64,000 bases of DNA from positions 83,386-147,385 of the forward strand of contig JAVJSD010000087.1 in NCBI GenBank assembly GCA_040219575.1, given 5' to 3'. Both the position numbers and the translations under genes were made by a program. The notes beneath the pieces are model-generated. The model was not told where the DNA came from. It worked only from the letters and a program-made list of their open reading frames with translations, and made no database searches. This stretch comes from JAVJSD01 sp040219575 (GTDB lineage: Bacteria; Planctomycetota; Planctomycetia; Pirellulales; Pirellulaceae). This document shows positions 45,912 through 54,862 of the stretch, piece after piece; positions within the stretch are counted from its first letter, which is position 1, and each line of letters opens with the position of its first letter.

Positions 45912-46870
45912 GCCGCGTCGCCGAGTTGATCTACTGGATGAGCCGGTATGTCGAACGCGCGGAAAACGTCTCCCGCTTCATTTCGGTCAATCTCAACCTC
46001 AGCATGGACCTGCCGGGCGACAGCGATCGCCAATGGCTGCCGCTGGTGGTGACCACGGGCGACAACGAGGCCTTCCACCAGCGGTACGATGTCGCCACGC
46101 GGAGCAACGTGATTCACTTTCTGACCTTCGACCGCGAAAACGGCAACTCGATTCTGTCGTGTCTCAGCGCCGCGCGGGAGAACGCCCGCAGCATCCGGGC
46201 GATCATCTCGTCGGAGATGTGGGAGCACCTCAACAAGTTCTATTTGATGTTGCGGGAGGAGACGACGCGAGAGGCGGCGATCGAGAACTCCTACGAATTC
46301 TTCGAGCAGATTCGCGTGTCGGGACAGCAATTCAGCGGCGTGACCGACGCCACGGTCACCCACGGCGAAGCCTGGCACTTCTGCCGGTTGGGGCGGATGC
46401 TGGAACGGGCCGACAAGACGTCGCGAATTCTCGACGTGAAGTACTTCACGCTGCTTCCCAATCCGCGCGACGTCGGCACGCCGCAGGACGACTTGCAGTG
46501 GTCGGCCTTGCTGCGTTCGGCCAGCGCGCTGGAGATGTATCGGCAGCGACACGGCCGCATCGCGCCCGCCGCGGTGGTCGACTTTCTCATTCTCGATCGC
46601 GAGTTTCCCCGCGCGGTGCTGCACTGCCTGACCAAGGCCAACGAATCGCTGCACGAGATCACCGGCTGCGAACTGGGCAGTTTCGGCAGCACGCCCGAGC
46701 AGCAACTCGGCCAACTGCAGGCCGAACTGGCGTATCTGCAGGCGGGCGACATTCTGGAGCGCGGCCTGCACGAGTTCGTCGACAACCTGCAGATTCGCTT
46801 GAACCTGCTCGGCGACGCCGTCAGCGAGGCGTTCTTCGCCCCCCGCGCCGTCGATGCCGCCGATTCCTAA
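45905..46870 (+). CDS. alpha-E domain protein
   Basis: This 321-aa all-helical protein starts MLSRVAELIYWMSRYVERAE, the standard alpha-E opening. ARENARSIRAIISSEMWEHL and GRMLERADKTSRILDVKYFT are further conserved parts. Its ATG overlaps the stop of the ATP-grasp gene, so the pair is coupled. Alpha-E proteins accompany circularly permuted ATP-grasp ligases and often transglutaminase-like proteases; no such third gene follows here. Confidence 0.92.
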   Translation: MLSRVAELIYWMSRYVERAENVSRFISVNLNLSMDLPGDSDRQWLPLVVTTGDNEAFHQRYDVATRSNVIHFLTFDRENGNSILSCLSAARENARSIRAIISSEMWEHLNKFYLMLREETTREAAIENSYEFFEQIRVSGQQFSGVTDATVTHGEAWHFCRLGRMLERADKTSRILDVKYFTLLPNPRDVGTPQDDLQWSALLRSASALEMYRQRHGRIAPAAVVDFLILDREFPRAVLHCLTKANESLHEITGCELGSFGSTPEQQLGQLQAELAYLQAGDILERGLHEFVDNLQIRLNLLGDAVSEAFFAPRAVDAADS

Positions 46871-46901
46871 GTAACATAGCCGCCCCACAGGCCGTGCCCC
46901 C

Positions 46902-47031
46902 GTAGCATGGCCGCCCTCGGCCGCCCTCGGCCGTGATCTGTAGCATGGCCGCCCCCGGCCGTGATGGGAGCAAATCGAGGTGTACCGATTTCGCCAGCGC
47001 GCACGCAAAGGCGGGCCCCCGGCCATGCTAC
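46902..47031. repeat. GTAGCATGGCCGCC dispersed inverted repeat
   Basis: GTAGCATGGCCGCCCTCGG starts at 46902, a second copy lies near 46940, and the inverted copy GGCCATGCTAC ends at about 47031. The same motif occurs at 52174-52337 and 54549-54574. The inverted end supplies the TAG stop of dinB (47028-47030). Confidence 0.75.
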
Positions 47032-48200
47032 GACATCGGTTCGTCGCGTCCCAACTCCGCGCCGCGGTGGATCGTGCCGCGGCCGAAGCGGTCGCGGATG
47101 CCGTCGAGCGCCTGGTCCAGACGCTGCTGCGACTCGCGATGCTCGTCGGCGAACAGCGTCGGCTGCACGTCGTCGGCCGCCGTCAGGTTGCTCACGCCCA
47201 CGCCCAGCAGCCGCACGCTCAGGCGGCGGTTCGGCAGACGCTCGGTGAACAGCCGCCGCGCCGCGTGCCAGATCTCCTCGGTGACGTTCGTCGGCTCGGG
47301 CAACGACTCCGCCCGCGTGACCGTGTGGAAGTCGCCGTAGCGCACCTTGATGTTGACGGTGGCGCCGGCCCGGCCGTGTTTGCGCAGCCGCCATGCAACC
47401 TGCTCGGTCAGATGCAACAGCCAGCCTTCGAGCACCTCGGCGTCGGTGATGTTCTCGGCGAACGTCGTCTCGTGCGAGATCGACTTCGCCGCCCGATCGG
47501 GGACGACGCGGCGGTCGTCGAGGCCTTGCGCCAGCCGCCACAGGTGTTCGCCGTGTCGGCCGAACGATTGCTCCAACGACTCGCGGGAGAGCCGCCGCAG
47601 TTGGCCGATGCGGCGGATGCCGAGCTTGTCGAGCTTCGCGCCGGTGACGCGGCCCACGCCCCACAATCGCCCGACCGGCAACGGATCGAGAAAGGCCTGC
47701 TCGGCTCCCGGCGCGACCACCACAAAGCCATCCGGCTTCTCCAGGTCGCTGGCGATTTTGGCCAGGAACTTGTTGGCCGCCACGCCGACCGAAGCGGTCA
47801 ACTGCAATTCGTCGCGAATCTCCTGCTTGATGCGGCGGCCGATCGTCTCCGCCGGACCGAACAGGGCCGCGCTGCCGGTCACATCGAGAAACGCCTCGTC
47901 CAGCGAGAGCGGTTCGACCAGCGGCGTGTAGCGGTGGAAGATGGCGCGGATCTGGCCGGAGATCTCGCTGTAGTACTGCATCCGCGGCCGCAGCACCACG
48001 GCCTGCGGACAGCGGCGCAAGGCGGTCGCGGCCGGCAGCGCGCTATGCACGCCGTACTTTCGCGCCTCGTAGTTGGCCGCCGCCACCACACCCCGCCCCT
48101 GCGGCGTACCGCCCACGATCACCGGCTTGCCCACCAATTCCGGCCGGTCGCGCTCCTCGACCGAGGCGTAAAACGCATCCATATCGACGTGCAGAATCAT
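47028..48200 (-). CDS. dinB: DNA polymerase IV
   Basis: This 390-aa Y-family translesion polymerase has HVDMDAFYASVEERDRPELV at the N-terminus with D6, and the second metal site SLDEAFLDVTG with D101 and E102. SVGVAANKFLAKIASDLEKP, GVGRVTGAKLDKLGIRRIG and the little-finger domain follow. Length is somewhat above E. coli DinB (351). No beta-clamp motif is certain, though VQPTLFADEH near the C-terminus resembles a clamp-binding QxxLF. The stop codon lies in a dispersed repeat. Confidence 0.96.
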   Translation of the reverse strand: MILHVDMDAFYASVEERDRPELVGKPVIVGGTPQGRGVVAAANYEARKYGVHSALPAATALRRCPQAVVLRPRMQYYSEISGQIRAIFHRYTPLVEPLSLDEAFLDVTGSAALFGPAETIGRRIKQEIRDELQLTASVGVAANKFLAKIASDLEKPDGFVVVAPGAEQAFLDPLPVGRLWGVGRVTGAKLDKLGIRRIGQLRRLSRESLEQSFGRHGEHLWRLAQGLDDRRVVPDRAAKSISHETTFAENITDAEVLEGWLLHLTEQVAWRLRKHGRAGATVNIKVRYGDFHTVTRAESLPEPTNVTEEIWHAARRLFTERLPNRRLSVRLLGVGVSNLTAADDVQPTLFADEHRESQQRLDQALDGIRDRFGRGTIHRGAELGRDEPMS

Positions 48201-48930
48201 GGTGGGGTAGCCTTCCAGGCCGCCATGGTAGGCCGGAACGAGCCATGCGCTGTTCCGGCAGCAGCGCCGCTGGGCGTTCGAGCGTGTCCGCGGGTTCTCG
48301 TTTGCGCAGCGTCTTGGGGGGCGCCGCGGCGCCCGTCGGTTGTTCCCGTCTACTTCGTGCGGAAGGATTCGCTGAGAACGCCTACCTCGATCAACCGCCG
48401 CATTCCGTCGTTGGCCGGCAAGCGTTCCGTGAGCAAGCGAGGTTCCCAGTTTAGCATCTCCTCGCCCCCGGCAGCACGCCCGTTGTGATTTGAACGGCGT
48501 TCACCTCGTGTCGCGCCGATACAAGCCCGAAGCGCAAGCGAGAGAATCGCGGTGCAGCCAGGAATCGAGTTTATAGAGGCCAGCATTGTCAATGCCGACG
48601 ATGCAGCGAGCCGTGTCGTTTAACTTTAACGGCAAGCCGCGCAGGCGTCGGCGGATCGTTGCAGCAACGTTTCCAGCTAGTGCGGCGTCGTGCGCGCGCC
48701 GACGCCTGCGGCTCGCCGTGAAACGAGTCGATCGCAAGGGATGCTTGACATTGAAATTGCAGGTTTCAATTAACGACCTTCGTTAGAATTGGCGTCGGCA
48801 TTGGGCATGCAGTCCTCAAGAAACGCCCCGACTACCGCGGCGTGGACAAGCGGGACGCAGGTTGGTGTTCCGTGGTAGACTGGCGCAAGCGACCTCCGCT
48901 CCGCCGTCCACCCTCCCCGTCAGGACCTTC
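48201..48930. other. intergenic region with dispersed repeat
   Basis: This 730-base region lies between the divergent dinB and LRR genes. It contains the repeat at 48576-48764 and a partial copy of the GCCGCCATGG motif near 48222. A short minus-strand frame near 48359-48460 (MLNWEPRLLTERLPANDGMR and 15 more residues) looks protein-like but has no support. Promoters for both genes should be here. Confidence 0.4.
48576..48764. repeat. dispersed inverted-repeat element (MITE-like), full copy
   Basis: The core 48617-48725 matches the core at 43421-43527, with the same TTTCCAGCTAGT centre. The outer ends (GAGGCCAGCATTGTCAATG, and GACATTGAAATTGCAGG in the opposite sense) also match that copy. It is inserted in a large intergenic gap and carries no gene. 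Confidence 0.8.
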
Positions 48931-49998
48931 ATGCGCCGCTTCCTTCGCTTCCGTCTGCGAACGATGCTGATCGTCATGACGCTGACGGCGCTGGCGGCGT
49001 GGCTCGCCTTCAACTACCGCCGCGCTTCGTTGCAGCGGACGGCGGTCGCCCGACTCGAGTCGGCCGGCGCGCGGGTGGGTTACGACTACCAGTTCGACCA
49101 CGAGGGCGGCTTTCAATTCAATCCCGACCCGCCGGGCCCCGACTGGGTGCGCGACTTACTGGGCATCGATTACTTCGCCCAGCCCGTCGAAGTCTACGGC
49201 GGTTGGCAGATTACCGACGACGAATTGGCGCCGATCACGGCGCTGGGCAAAGTCCGCCGGTTGCAACTGAACAGCCCCGGCGTCACCGACGACGGATTGC
49301 GGCACGTCGGCCGGCTCCCTCGGCTGCGGTCGCTGGGCTTGGGCAACACCCACGTGACCGGCCGCGGCCTGGTGCATCTCGTCGGGCTGCCGGAACTGGA
49401 GCACCTGGCGCTGCCGTGGACGAACCTCGATCGCGAGGCGATCGAGCATCTCGCGCAGATGCCCCAACTCGCGTCGCTCGATGTCCGCTCGACCCCCTTC
49501 GGCGACGAAGACCTGCGGCGGCTCGAGCGACTGGAGCGGCTTCAGTCGCTCTATCTCTCCTCGACGAACGTCACCGACGCCGGCTTGCGGCATCTGCGCG
49601 AACACCCCTTGCTGCGCGAGCTGGAACTGGCGGACACGCAGATCACCGACGCGGGCGCGACGCAGATCGCCGGCCTGCAAAACTTGGAGCGTCTCGACCT
49701 GACGGGCAGCAAGATGACCGATGCGGGAATCGCCGAATTGCGGCGCATGCCGCGACTGCGGGAGCTGTCGTTGGGCGACGTGCGCGTCACGGCCGAGGGA
49801 GTCGCCGCCCTGCGGGAATTGCCCCGACTCCAGTGGCTCGAGATCGACGCCGACGCGGTCGACGAGCCGATGTTGGTCAGCTTGAAACAGCTCGCCGGCC
49901 TGAAGAAGCTTTCGATATGGGGCGGCGAGATCGCGGACGAAAAGGTGTGGCGCGAGATGCACGGTCTGAAGCAGTTCCAAGTGGTCGATCCGAGGTAG
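48931..49998 (+). CDS. membrane-anchored leucine-rich repeat protein
   Basis: This 355-aa protein begins MRRFLRFRLRTMLIVMTLTA, the anchor typical of planctomycete LRR proteins. About ten LRR units follow, with patterns such as LRSLGLGNTHVTGRGLVHL and LRELELADTQITDAGATQIA. TCAGGA lies just before the ATG. These repeats form a solenoid for protein binding; the partner is unknown. The gene converges on the patatin gene. Confidence 0.87.
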   Translation: MRRFLRFRLRTMLIVMTLTALAAWLAFNYRRASLQRTAVARLESAGARVGYDYQFDHEGGFQFNPDPPGPDWVRDLLGIDYFAQPVEVYGGWQITDDELAPITALGKVRRLQLNSPGVTDDGLRHVGRLPRLRSLGLGNTHVTGRGLVHLVGLPELEHLALPWTNLDREAIEHLAQMPQLASLDVRSTPFGDEDLRRLERLERLQSLYLSSTNVTDAGLRHLREHPLLRELELADTQITDAGATQIAGLQNLERLDLTGSKMTDAGIAELRRMPRLRELSLGDVRVTAEGVAALRELPRLQWLEIDADAVDEPMLVSLKQLAGLKKLSIWGGEIADEKVWREMHGLKQFQVVDPR

Positions 49999-50039
49999 AG
50001 CGGTTCCGTTCCATTCCCCGGACATTTTTTCACGACACT

Positions 50040-52025
50040 TCACGTCGACGGCGGCCGCGAGAACAACTTTCCATCCAGCTTCGCCAGCATGCCGCGAAGT
50101 TGGTCGATCGACTGCCGCGTCGTTGTTTCCCCAACGACCGACATTTCGTCGGCGCGCGTGAACTCGGAAAGGTCGAACATGGTGACGTCGGGAGCGATGA
50201 CGAAGTCCGCCGGCTCGATGCCGACGGAATTCATATTGAAGCTTTGAATCATGTTCTGCCGCATAACGACCTGGATCGTGGCGAACAGGCGGCGACGCGC
50301 GCGGCCGCCGGAGCGGATGCCCATGAAATCCTTTTCGATTTTCGCCGTGACCGTCGAGGCGATCACGAAATTGCACCCCTTCGACAGCAGCACGTTGGCG
50401 GGAACGTTGTTCAGCAAGCCGCCGTCGACGAGCGCCTGATCGGCGTCGATTCGCGGCAGTGACAGGGGAGGCAGGTTGATGCTCTCCAGGATGTTGACCG
50501 TCGCGTCGCCGGTTTGCCGCACCAGCGGCCGGCCCTCCACCAGGTCGACCGAAATCGTGGCCGTCGGTACGATCAGCTGCTCCATTTTCGCCCGCCCCAG
50601 GTACTTCCGGAGCATGGGTTCAAAGCGATTCAGGCGGTACTTGTAAAGCAGGTAGAAGTAGCCGCCCGCCGGCAACCGGCGGAAGAACCAGTTGGGAAGC
50701 AGATCACGTTTGAAGCATTGGGTCGCGTAATCGGGATTGAGTCCCGCGGCGTAGATCGTTCCCGTCATGGCGCCGGCGCTGGTGCCGGCCAGCATGTCGA
50801 TGTAGATGCCGTTGTCTTCCAACGCCTTGAGCACGCCCAGGTGCGCCATGCCGCGGGCGGCGCCGCCGCCGAGCGCCAAACCGATTTGAATGCCCCGCAA
50901 GTGGTGAACAATTCGCTCGACGCCGCGGCCCAACAGAACGCCTCGCTCGCTGGTCGGGGCGTCGAAGGTGAGCTTGAAATCCCGGGCCGCCAGCCGCACG
51001 AGCTCTGGTTCATCCGGCGCGACGGCCTCGGCGCCGGAAAGAATCCACACGATCCGGATCTTCTCGCGCCAGCCGGGAACCTGTCCTTCGAGGGCGCGCA
51101 GCATCTCGGCGGCTTGCTGAGCATCCTCCTCGCGGACGCACCACAGCACGACATCCGAAAACGCCATAATCTTCGCCAGGAACTCGAACTCGAGGCGCGC
51201 GTCGACATCGATCAGCAGTCTGCCGTACGACGCCCACTGCTTGAGGATCTTCATGCGCTCGTCAGGAGGAATCAGCCGACCGCCTTCCACCAACAATCGA
51301 AACGGCGTTTCGGATTCCGGACGCGAGCGCTCGTCGTCGCCGGCGACGCACACCCGCTCCTCGAGCCCGGCCAGACGCTGAACGAGCATGTTCGTCAACG
51401 GGCGGCTCGCCGGCGTGTGATGCACCACGCCCACCACCGCTGGTTGGGGATGCGTCCGATTCACCATCACGAGGCGCTTGGCGACGTTCGCCGACAGCCG
51501 CAAGATCGCCAGTTGGAATTCGCGATGCCGGGAAGTCAAATCCAGCAACTGATCGCGCGTGAGCCGGATGGCGGCGGTTCGCTCGGTCGCCCGGGCCTCC
51601 ATGACCGACGGCTCCGGCAACACAATGGAGAACAACCCGAAGACGGCGCCCCGGGCGGCCGAGGTGTGCAGCACCTGCTTGCCCAACGTATCGTGCACCT
51701 TCACGTCCAGGCTGCCGCGAATGATGAAGTAGACGTGCGTCGTCTCGGCGTCGACTTCAATGACCTTCTCACCCGGCTCGAACTCGACGAACTGGGCCGT
51801 CGCGAGAATATCGCTCAGTTCCTCGTCGCTCAGCTCCGAGGTCCAGGTGAGTCGGCGGGTCTCCGTGAAAATACTCTCCGGCGCCGACGACGGAGCGTGT
51901 TGATGCTCTTCCTTCACCGGCTTGGCTTCTCCTCGACGCGGCTCGAAACCGGAATCTCCCACGGCGACATCGAAACGAGTCGGCGTAAACCTCGTCTTGG
52001 CGGGATTAGCTTCTTCGCGATCCAC
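50040..52025 (-). CDS. cyclic-nucleotide-binding-domain patatin-like phospholipase
   Basis: This protein of up to 661 aa has an N-terminal cNMP-binding domain (FVEFEPGEKVIEVDAETTHV, then GSLDVKVHDTLGKQV), a linker region like that of NTE-type proteins, and a C-terminal patatin domain. The oxyanion GGGAARG is near residue 380, the nucleophile GTSAG near 415 and the catalytic DGG near 533. It is a serine lipase/lysophospholipase of the NTE/RssA class. The start is uncertain: GTG 52025 has no good site, while GTG 51917 has GAGGAG 11 bases upstream and would give 625 aa. Confidence 0.88.
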   Translation of the reverse strand: MDREEANPAKTRFTPTRFDVAVGDSGFEPRRGEAKPVKEEHQHAPSSAPESIFTETRRLTWTSELSDEELSDILATAQFVEFEPGEKVIEVDAETTHVYFIIRGSLDVKVHDTLGKQVLHTSAARGAVFGLFSIVLPEPSVMEARATERTAAIRLTRDQLLDLTSRHREFQLAILRLSANVAKRLVMVNRTHPQPAVVGVVHHTPASRPLTNMLVQRLAGLEERVCVAGDDERSRPESETPFRLLVEGGRLIPPDERMKILKQWASYGRLLIDVDARLEFEFLAKIMAFSDVVLWCVREEDAQQAAEMLRALEGQVPGWREKIRIVWILSGAEAVAPDEPELVRLAARDFKLTFDAPTSERGVLLGRGVERIVHHLRGIQIGLALGGGAARGMAHLGVLKALEDNGIYIDMLAGTSAGAMTGTIYAAGLNPDYATQCFKRDLLPNWFFRRLPAGGYFYLLYKYRLNRFEPMLRKYLGRAKMEQLIVPTATISVDLVEGRPLVRQTGDATVNILESINLPPLSLPRIDADQALVDGGLLNNVPANVLLSKGCNFVIASTVTAKIEKDFMGIRSGGRARRRLFATIQVVMRQNMIQSFNMNSVGIEPADFVIAPDVTMFDLSEFTRADEMSVVGETTTRQSIDQLRGMLAKLDGKLFSRPPST

Positions 52026-52027
52026 AG

Positions 52028-52108
52028 CATCGGCGGCGCGCCCGGCTGAATGTGAACATCCGACGCATCGTGTTCAACGGCGAACTGCAGCAACCGGTTC
52101 AAATCCAT
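52028..52108 (-). pseudogene. N-terminal remnant of a second pilT-like gene
   Basis: An ATG at 52108 opens MDLNRLLQFAVEHDASDVHI followed by QPGAPPM, an almost perfect PilT N-terminus. After about 28 codons the PilT similarity stops and the frame runs on into the patatin 5' region without homology. A deletion has probably joined a pilT head to the upstream part of the patatin gene. The intact pilT at 24092-25207 has a different N-terminus. Confidence 0.7.
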
Positions 52109-52602
52109 CGCCAGCGGCAAACCTGAAAAGGGGCGGAGAGGCCTCAACATCTTAGCCCATGCACCTCGCCCCGACGATGGCGCCGCCCCCGGCCGTGAAT
52201 CGACGGTCCAACCAAGGAAGCGTCGGCGCTTGCTTCGATCCGCAGGCGGGGACACGTCGCCTTCGCGCATGCCGGTCTTCGGGAAGTAAGCGCCGCGTGG
52301 TGCAGCACTCCTTCACGGCCGAGGGCGGCCATGCTACGGAACTACACCCCGACAAAGCAAAACGCTGTACATCAGCCGCGAACGCCCAGCGGCACACGGA
52401 ATTATCCGGGTGGAAAGGTGCTCCACTCGGGCGGCGCTACGCCGCATCGCTCGAAGCCGAGGTGCGTCGGAATTTGAGTCGAAAATGGCGCCATCAGCAG
52501 CTAATTCGTTGCCGCCGCGGGACGCAGCGGCTACGTTGTACGTGGCAAGGCGACGTCGAGCATCGCAGTTTTCACTGTGCGGTTTGTACAAGGATTGGTG
52601 AG
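52109..52602. other. intergenic region with inverted repeat
   Basis: This 494-base region lies between the pilT remnant and the HINT gene. It contains the repeat at 52174-52337 and the AGGA site before the HINT start. The long frame that crosses it on the plus strand is an upstream extension of the HINT gene without a better start. Confidence 0.4.
52174..52337. repeat. GTAGCATGGCCGCC family element with inverted ends
   Basis: The left end GATGGCGCCGCCCCCGGCCG (near 52176) and right end TCACGGCCGAGGGCGGCCAT (52313) are inverted copies of the motif seen at 46902. They enclose about 120 bases of GC-rich sequence. It looks like a small non-autonomous mobile repeat. Confidence 0.65.
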
Positions 52603-54456
52603 ATGACGCCCTTCTTCTCTCTGCGGCGATGTCTGGCGCTGTTTCTTTTCGGAGCGATCACTCCGGTATTCGGCCTCGCCGAGCCGCCAACGCGGGAGCC
52701 GGCGGACGACGAAGCCGACCTGCTCGTGCGCTCGGCCTTGCGTTTTGAGTCCCAAGGCGATGCGCAGTATCGCCGCATCATGCTCGATTTGGCGCTCCAC
52801 CGGTTTCCCGACTTCGCGCCCGCGCGCTGGCACGCCGGCTTTGTCCGCGACGGCGAGCGCTGGTGTGGGTTGTCCGATTTCGAAGCGGCCCGTGAGAAAG
52901 ACCCGCTGCTCGCCGAATACGCCGAGCGTAGCAGGAAAGCATTTGCGGAAGAGTCGGCGGAGAAACACTTGATCCTGGGCCGCTGGTGCCTGCGGCGTGG
53001 ACTGGCCGATCAGTCTCGCTATCACCTGGCCCAGGTATTTCGCCTGCCGGCCTCCGCGGAACTGCTGCAGCAAGCGTCGAAGCACCTCGCATTCGAGTTG
53101 CTCAAAGCCGAGGGCGCGGCTGGCTTGCTCGTGGGAAAGGAGGAACGACAGCGACGCCAGGAGGAGGCCGAGCGGGCGAGCAAGGCATGGCGAGCCTGGG
53201 CGCCGGAGTTGACGCGGATCGCGGTCGCGATGACGGATCCCGACGAACGGCAGCGTCGGGCCGCGCTGGAGGAGTTGGAGCAGATCGAGGATCCCGACGC
53301 CGTCGCGGCATTGGAGTCGATCGTCTCCCCCCGCGGCGAGGAACATGCGCTGGCGGTCGTGCAGGTGCTTTCCGGGATCGCGGAACACGAAGCGACGATG
53401 TCGTTGGCGCGGCACGCGATCTTCTCGGAATCGCGCCCCGTGCGCGAGTCGGCGGCAAGGCGGCTCGCCGGGCGGCCGATTCACGACTACGCTCCCTGGC
53501 TGCTCGCGAGGCTGGTTTCTCCGGTCAAGTCACGCTTCTGGATTCAGCCGCTGCCCGGTGGTAGTTTCCACTACCTGCACGATTTCTACCGCGAGGACGC
53601 GCGTCGCCAGTACGTCATGCGGCAGGACACGAAGATCACGGCCGCGCCGGACCTGGTCTTTCTTCGTGGTTTCGGCAATCCCAATCCCGCGGAGGCCACG
53701 GTGGTCGATCCGCCCGATCCGCTCATCCCGCCGAAGCTGATGGCGCTCAACATTCTGGCCAAAGCAACCGAGAAACAGGGCCAGGTGCTGCAACACAACC
53801 GGCAGGCCGAGGCGATCAACAAGCGGATCGACGCAGTTCTCGAGTTGGGCACGGGCCAGAAAATGAACGCCGATCCCGTGCGTTGGTGGCAGTGGTGGGA
53901 GCAATACAACGAACTGCAGGCGCCGGACGAAAAGCAACTCGTTTCGTCGTTCAGCAATACGCGGTTCACGTATCCCACAGGCGGATATGTCGTGAAGTAT
54001 ATTCCCTCCTGCTTTCCCGAGGGGACGACGGTCTGGACCGAATGCGGCGCTCGCCCGATCGAGGCGATTCGCGGCGGCGTTCGCGTGCTGGCTCAAGACG
54101 TAGAAACGGGGAAGCTGGAATACAAAACGGTGATCGGCACGACGACACGTCCTCCCACGCCGCTGCTTTCCTTGACGGCCGGAGATGACACGATTCGCGC
54201 GACCAAGGGGCATCCTTTTTGGGTGTGCGGCGAGGGATGGAAAATGGCGAAATTCCTCAACGTCGGCGACCGTTTGCACTGCGCCGCCGGACTGGTCACG
54301 ATCGAAGCGATCACTGAAGCGGAACCGGAGCCAGCCTACAATCTCATTGTCGAGGACTTCGCCACGTATTTTGTCGGAGCACGTCGACTGCTGGTGCACG
54401 ACAACACCCTGCGCGCTCCCACCACGGCGAAGGTTCCCGGTCTTCACGAGAACTAG
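52603..54456 (+). CDS. secreted protein with HEAT-like region and C-terminal HINT domain
   Basis: This 617-aa protein has a signal peptide (LALFLFGAITPVFGLAEPPT), an N-terminal helical region, HEAT-like units (RQRRAALEELEQIEDPDAVA, EEHALAVVQVLSGIAEHEAT) and a C-terminal HINT domain from C470 (CFPEGTTVWTECGARPIEAI). The conserved HPFW (H537) and the terminal VHDN (H599, N601) are present. HINT domains autocleave; pretoxin-HINT proteins release a toxin. Here only about 15 residues follow the HDN, so no toxin domain is visible. AGGA lies about 10 bases before the ATG at 52603. Confidence 0.82.
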   Translation: MTPFFSLRRCLALFLFGAITPVFGLAEPPTREPADDEADLLVRSALRFESQGDAQYRRIMLDLALHRFPDFAPARWHAGFVRDGERWCGLSDFEAAREKDPLLAEYAERSRKAFAEESAEKHLILGRWCLRRGLADQSRYHLAQVFRLPASAELLQQASKHLAFELLKAEGAAGLLVGKEERQRRQEEAERASKAWRAWAPELTRIAVAMTDPDERQRRAALEELEQIEDPDAVAALESIVSPRGEEHALAVVQVLSGIAEHEATMSLARHAIFSESRPVRESAARRLAGRPIHDYAPWLLARLVSPVKSRFWIQPLPGGSFHYLHDFYREDARRQYVMRQDTKITAAPDLVFLRGFGNPNPAEATVVDPPDPLIPPKLMALNILAKATEKQGQVLQHNRQAEAINKRIDAVLELGTGQKMNADPVRWWQWWEQYNELQAPDEKQLVSSFSNTRFTYPTGGYVVKYIPSCFPEGTTVWTECGARPIEAIRGGVRVLAQDVETGKLEYKTVIGTTTRPPTPLLSLTAGDDTIRATKGHPFWVCGEGWKMAKFLNVGDRLHCAAGLVTIEAITEAEPEPAYNLIVEDFATYFVGARRLLVHDNTLRAPTTAKVPGLHEN

Positions 54457-54548
54457 TCCGCGGGCCAAAAACCAAGCGATCCACACCGGTCCGCCCGGGC
54501 GGCGGTGTTCATACGCGCACGCGGCGTTCTTTCTGAAGCGGCGCGGAT

Positions 54549-54574
54549 TCACGGCCGAGGGCGGCCATGCTACG
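54549..54574. repeat. single arm of the GTAGCATGGCCGCC repeat
   Basis: TTCACGGCCGAGGGCGGCCA followed by TGCTAC matches the right end of the element at 52313-52337. No second arm is seen nearby, so it is a solo copy between the HINT gene and the sulfatase remnant. Confidence 0.65.
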
Positions 54575-54670
54575 ACGACGACTTGCGTTGCAGGTGCGGT
54601 GCGTCCATTCTTGAGCCTGTACGCTCAACCTTCCGGAATCCGCCCGCGCTCTCCAAAGTGGTCCGTCACG

Positions 54671-54862
54671 ATGCAAAACCGTCAGCTCGCTTTGAATTCG
54701 CCGCATTGGTTGTTCGCTGGATGGGCCGTGCTGCTGCTGCTTGGGGGATCGGCCGGCGTGGGGTTGCGTCCCGCCCGGGCGGCGCAGGTCGCGGCGAATC
54801 CTGCCAAGCCGAACATTCTGTTGATCCTCACCGACGACAAGTGTGACACGGCCCCTTGTTGA
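54671..54862 (+). pseudogene. truncated sulfatase (N-terminal 63 residues)
   Basis: The ATG at 54671 opens a signal peptide (LFAGWAVLLLLGGSAGVGLR), then AKPNILLILTDDK, the standard opening of the arylsulfatase family where the Asp pair binds calcium. The frame then reads CDTAPC and stops at 54862. A complete sulfatase would need about 400 more residues including the CxPSR site, so the gene is broken, apparently by the insertion whose transposase tail remains at 55298. Confidence 0.8.

Noticed and set aside
48359..48463. Short minus-strand frame MLNWEPRLLTERLPANDGMR and 15 more residues
   Set aside because: It looks protein-like, but there is no ribosome-binding site or recognised family, and it lies between dispersed repeats; at most a fragment of a lost gene.
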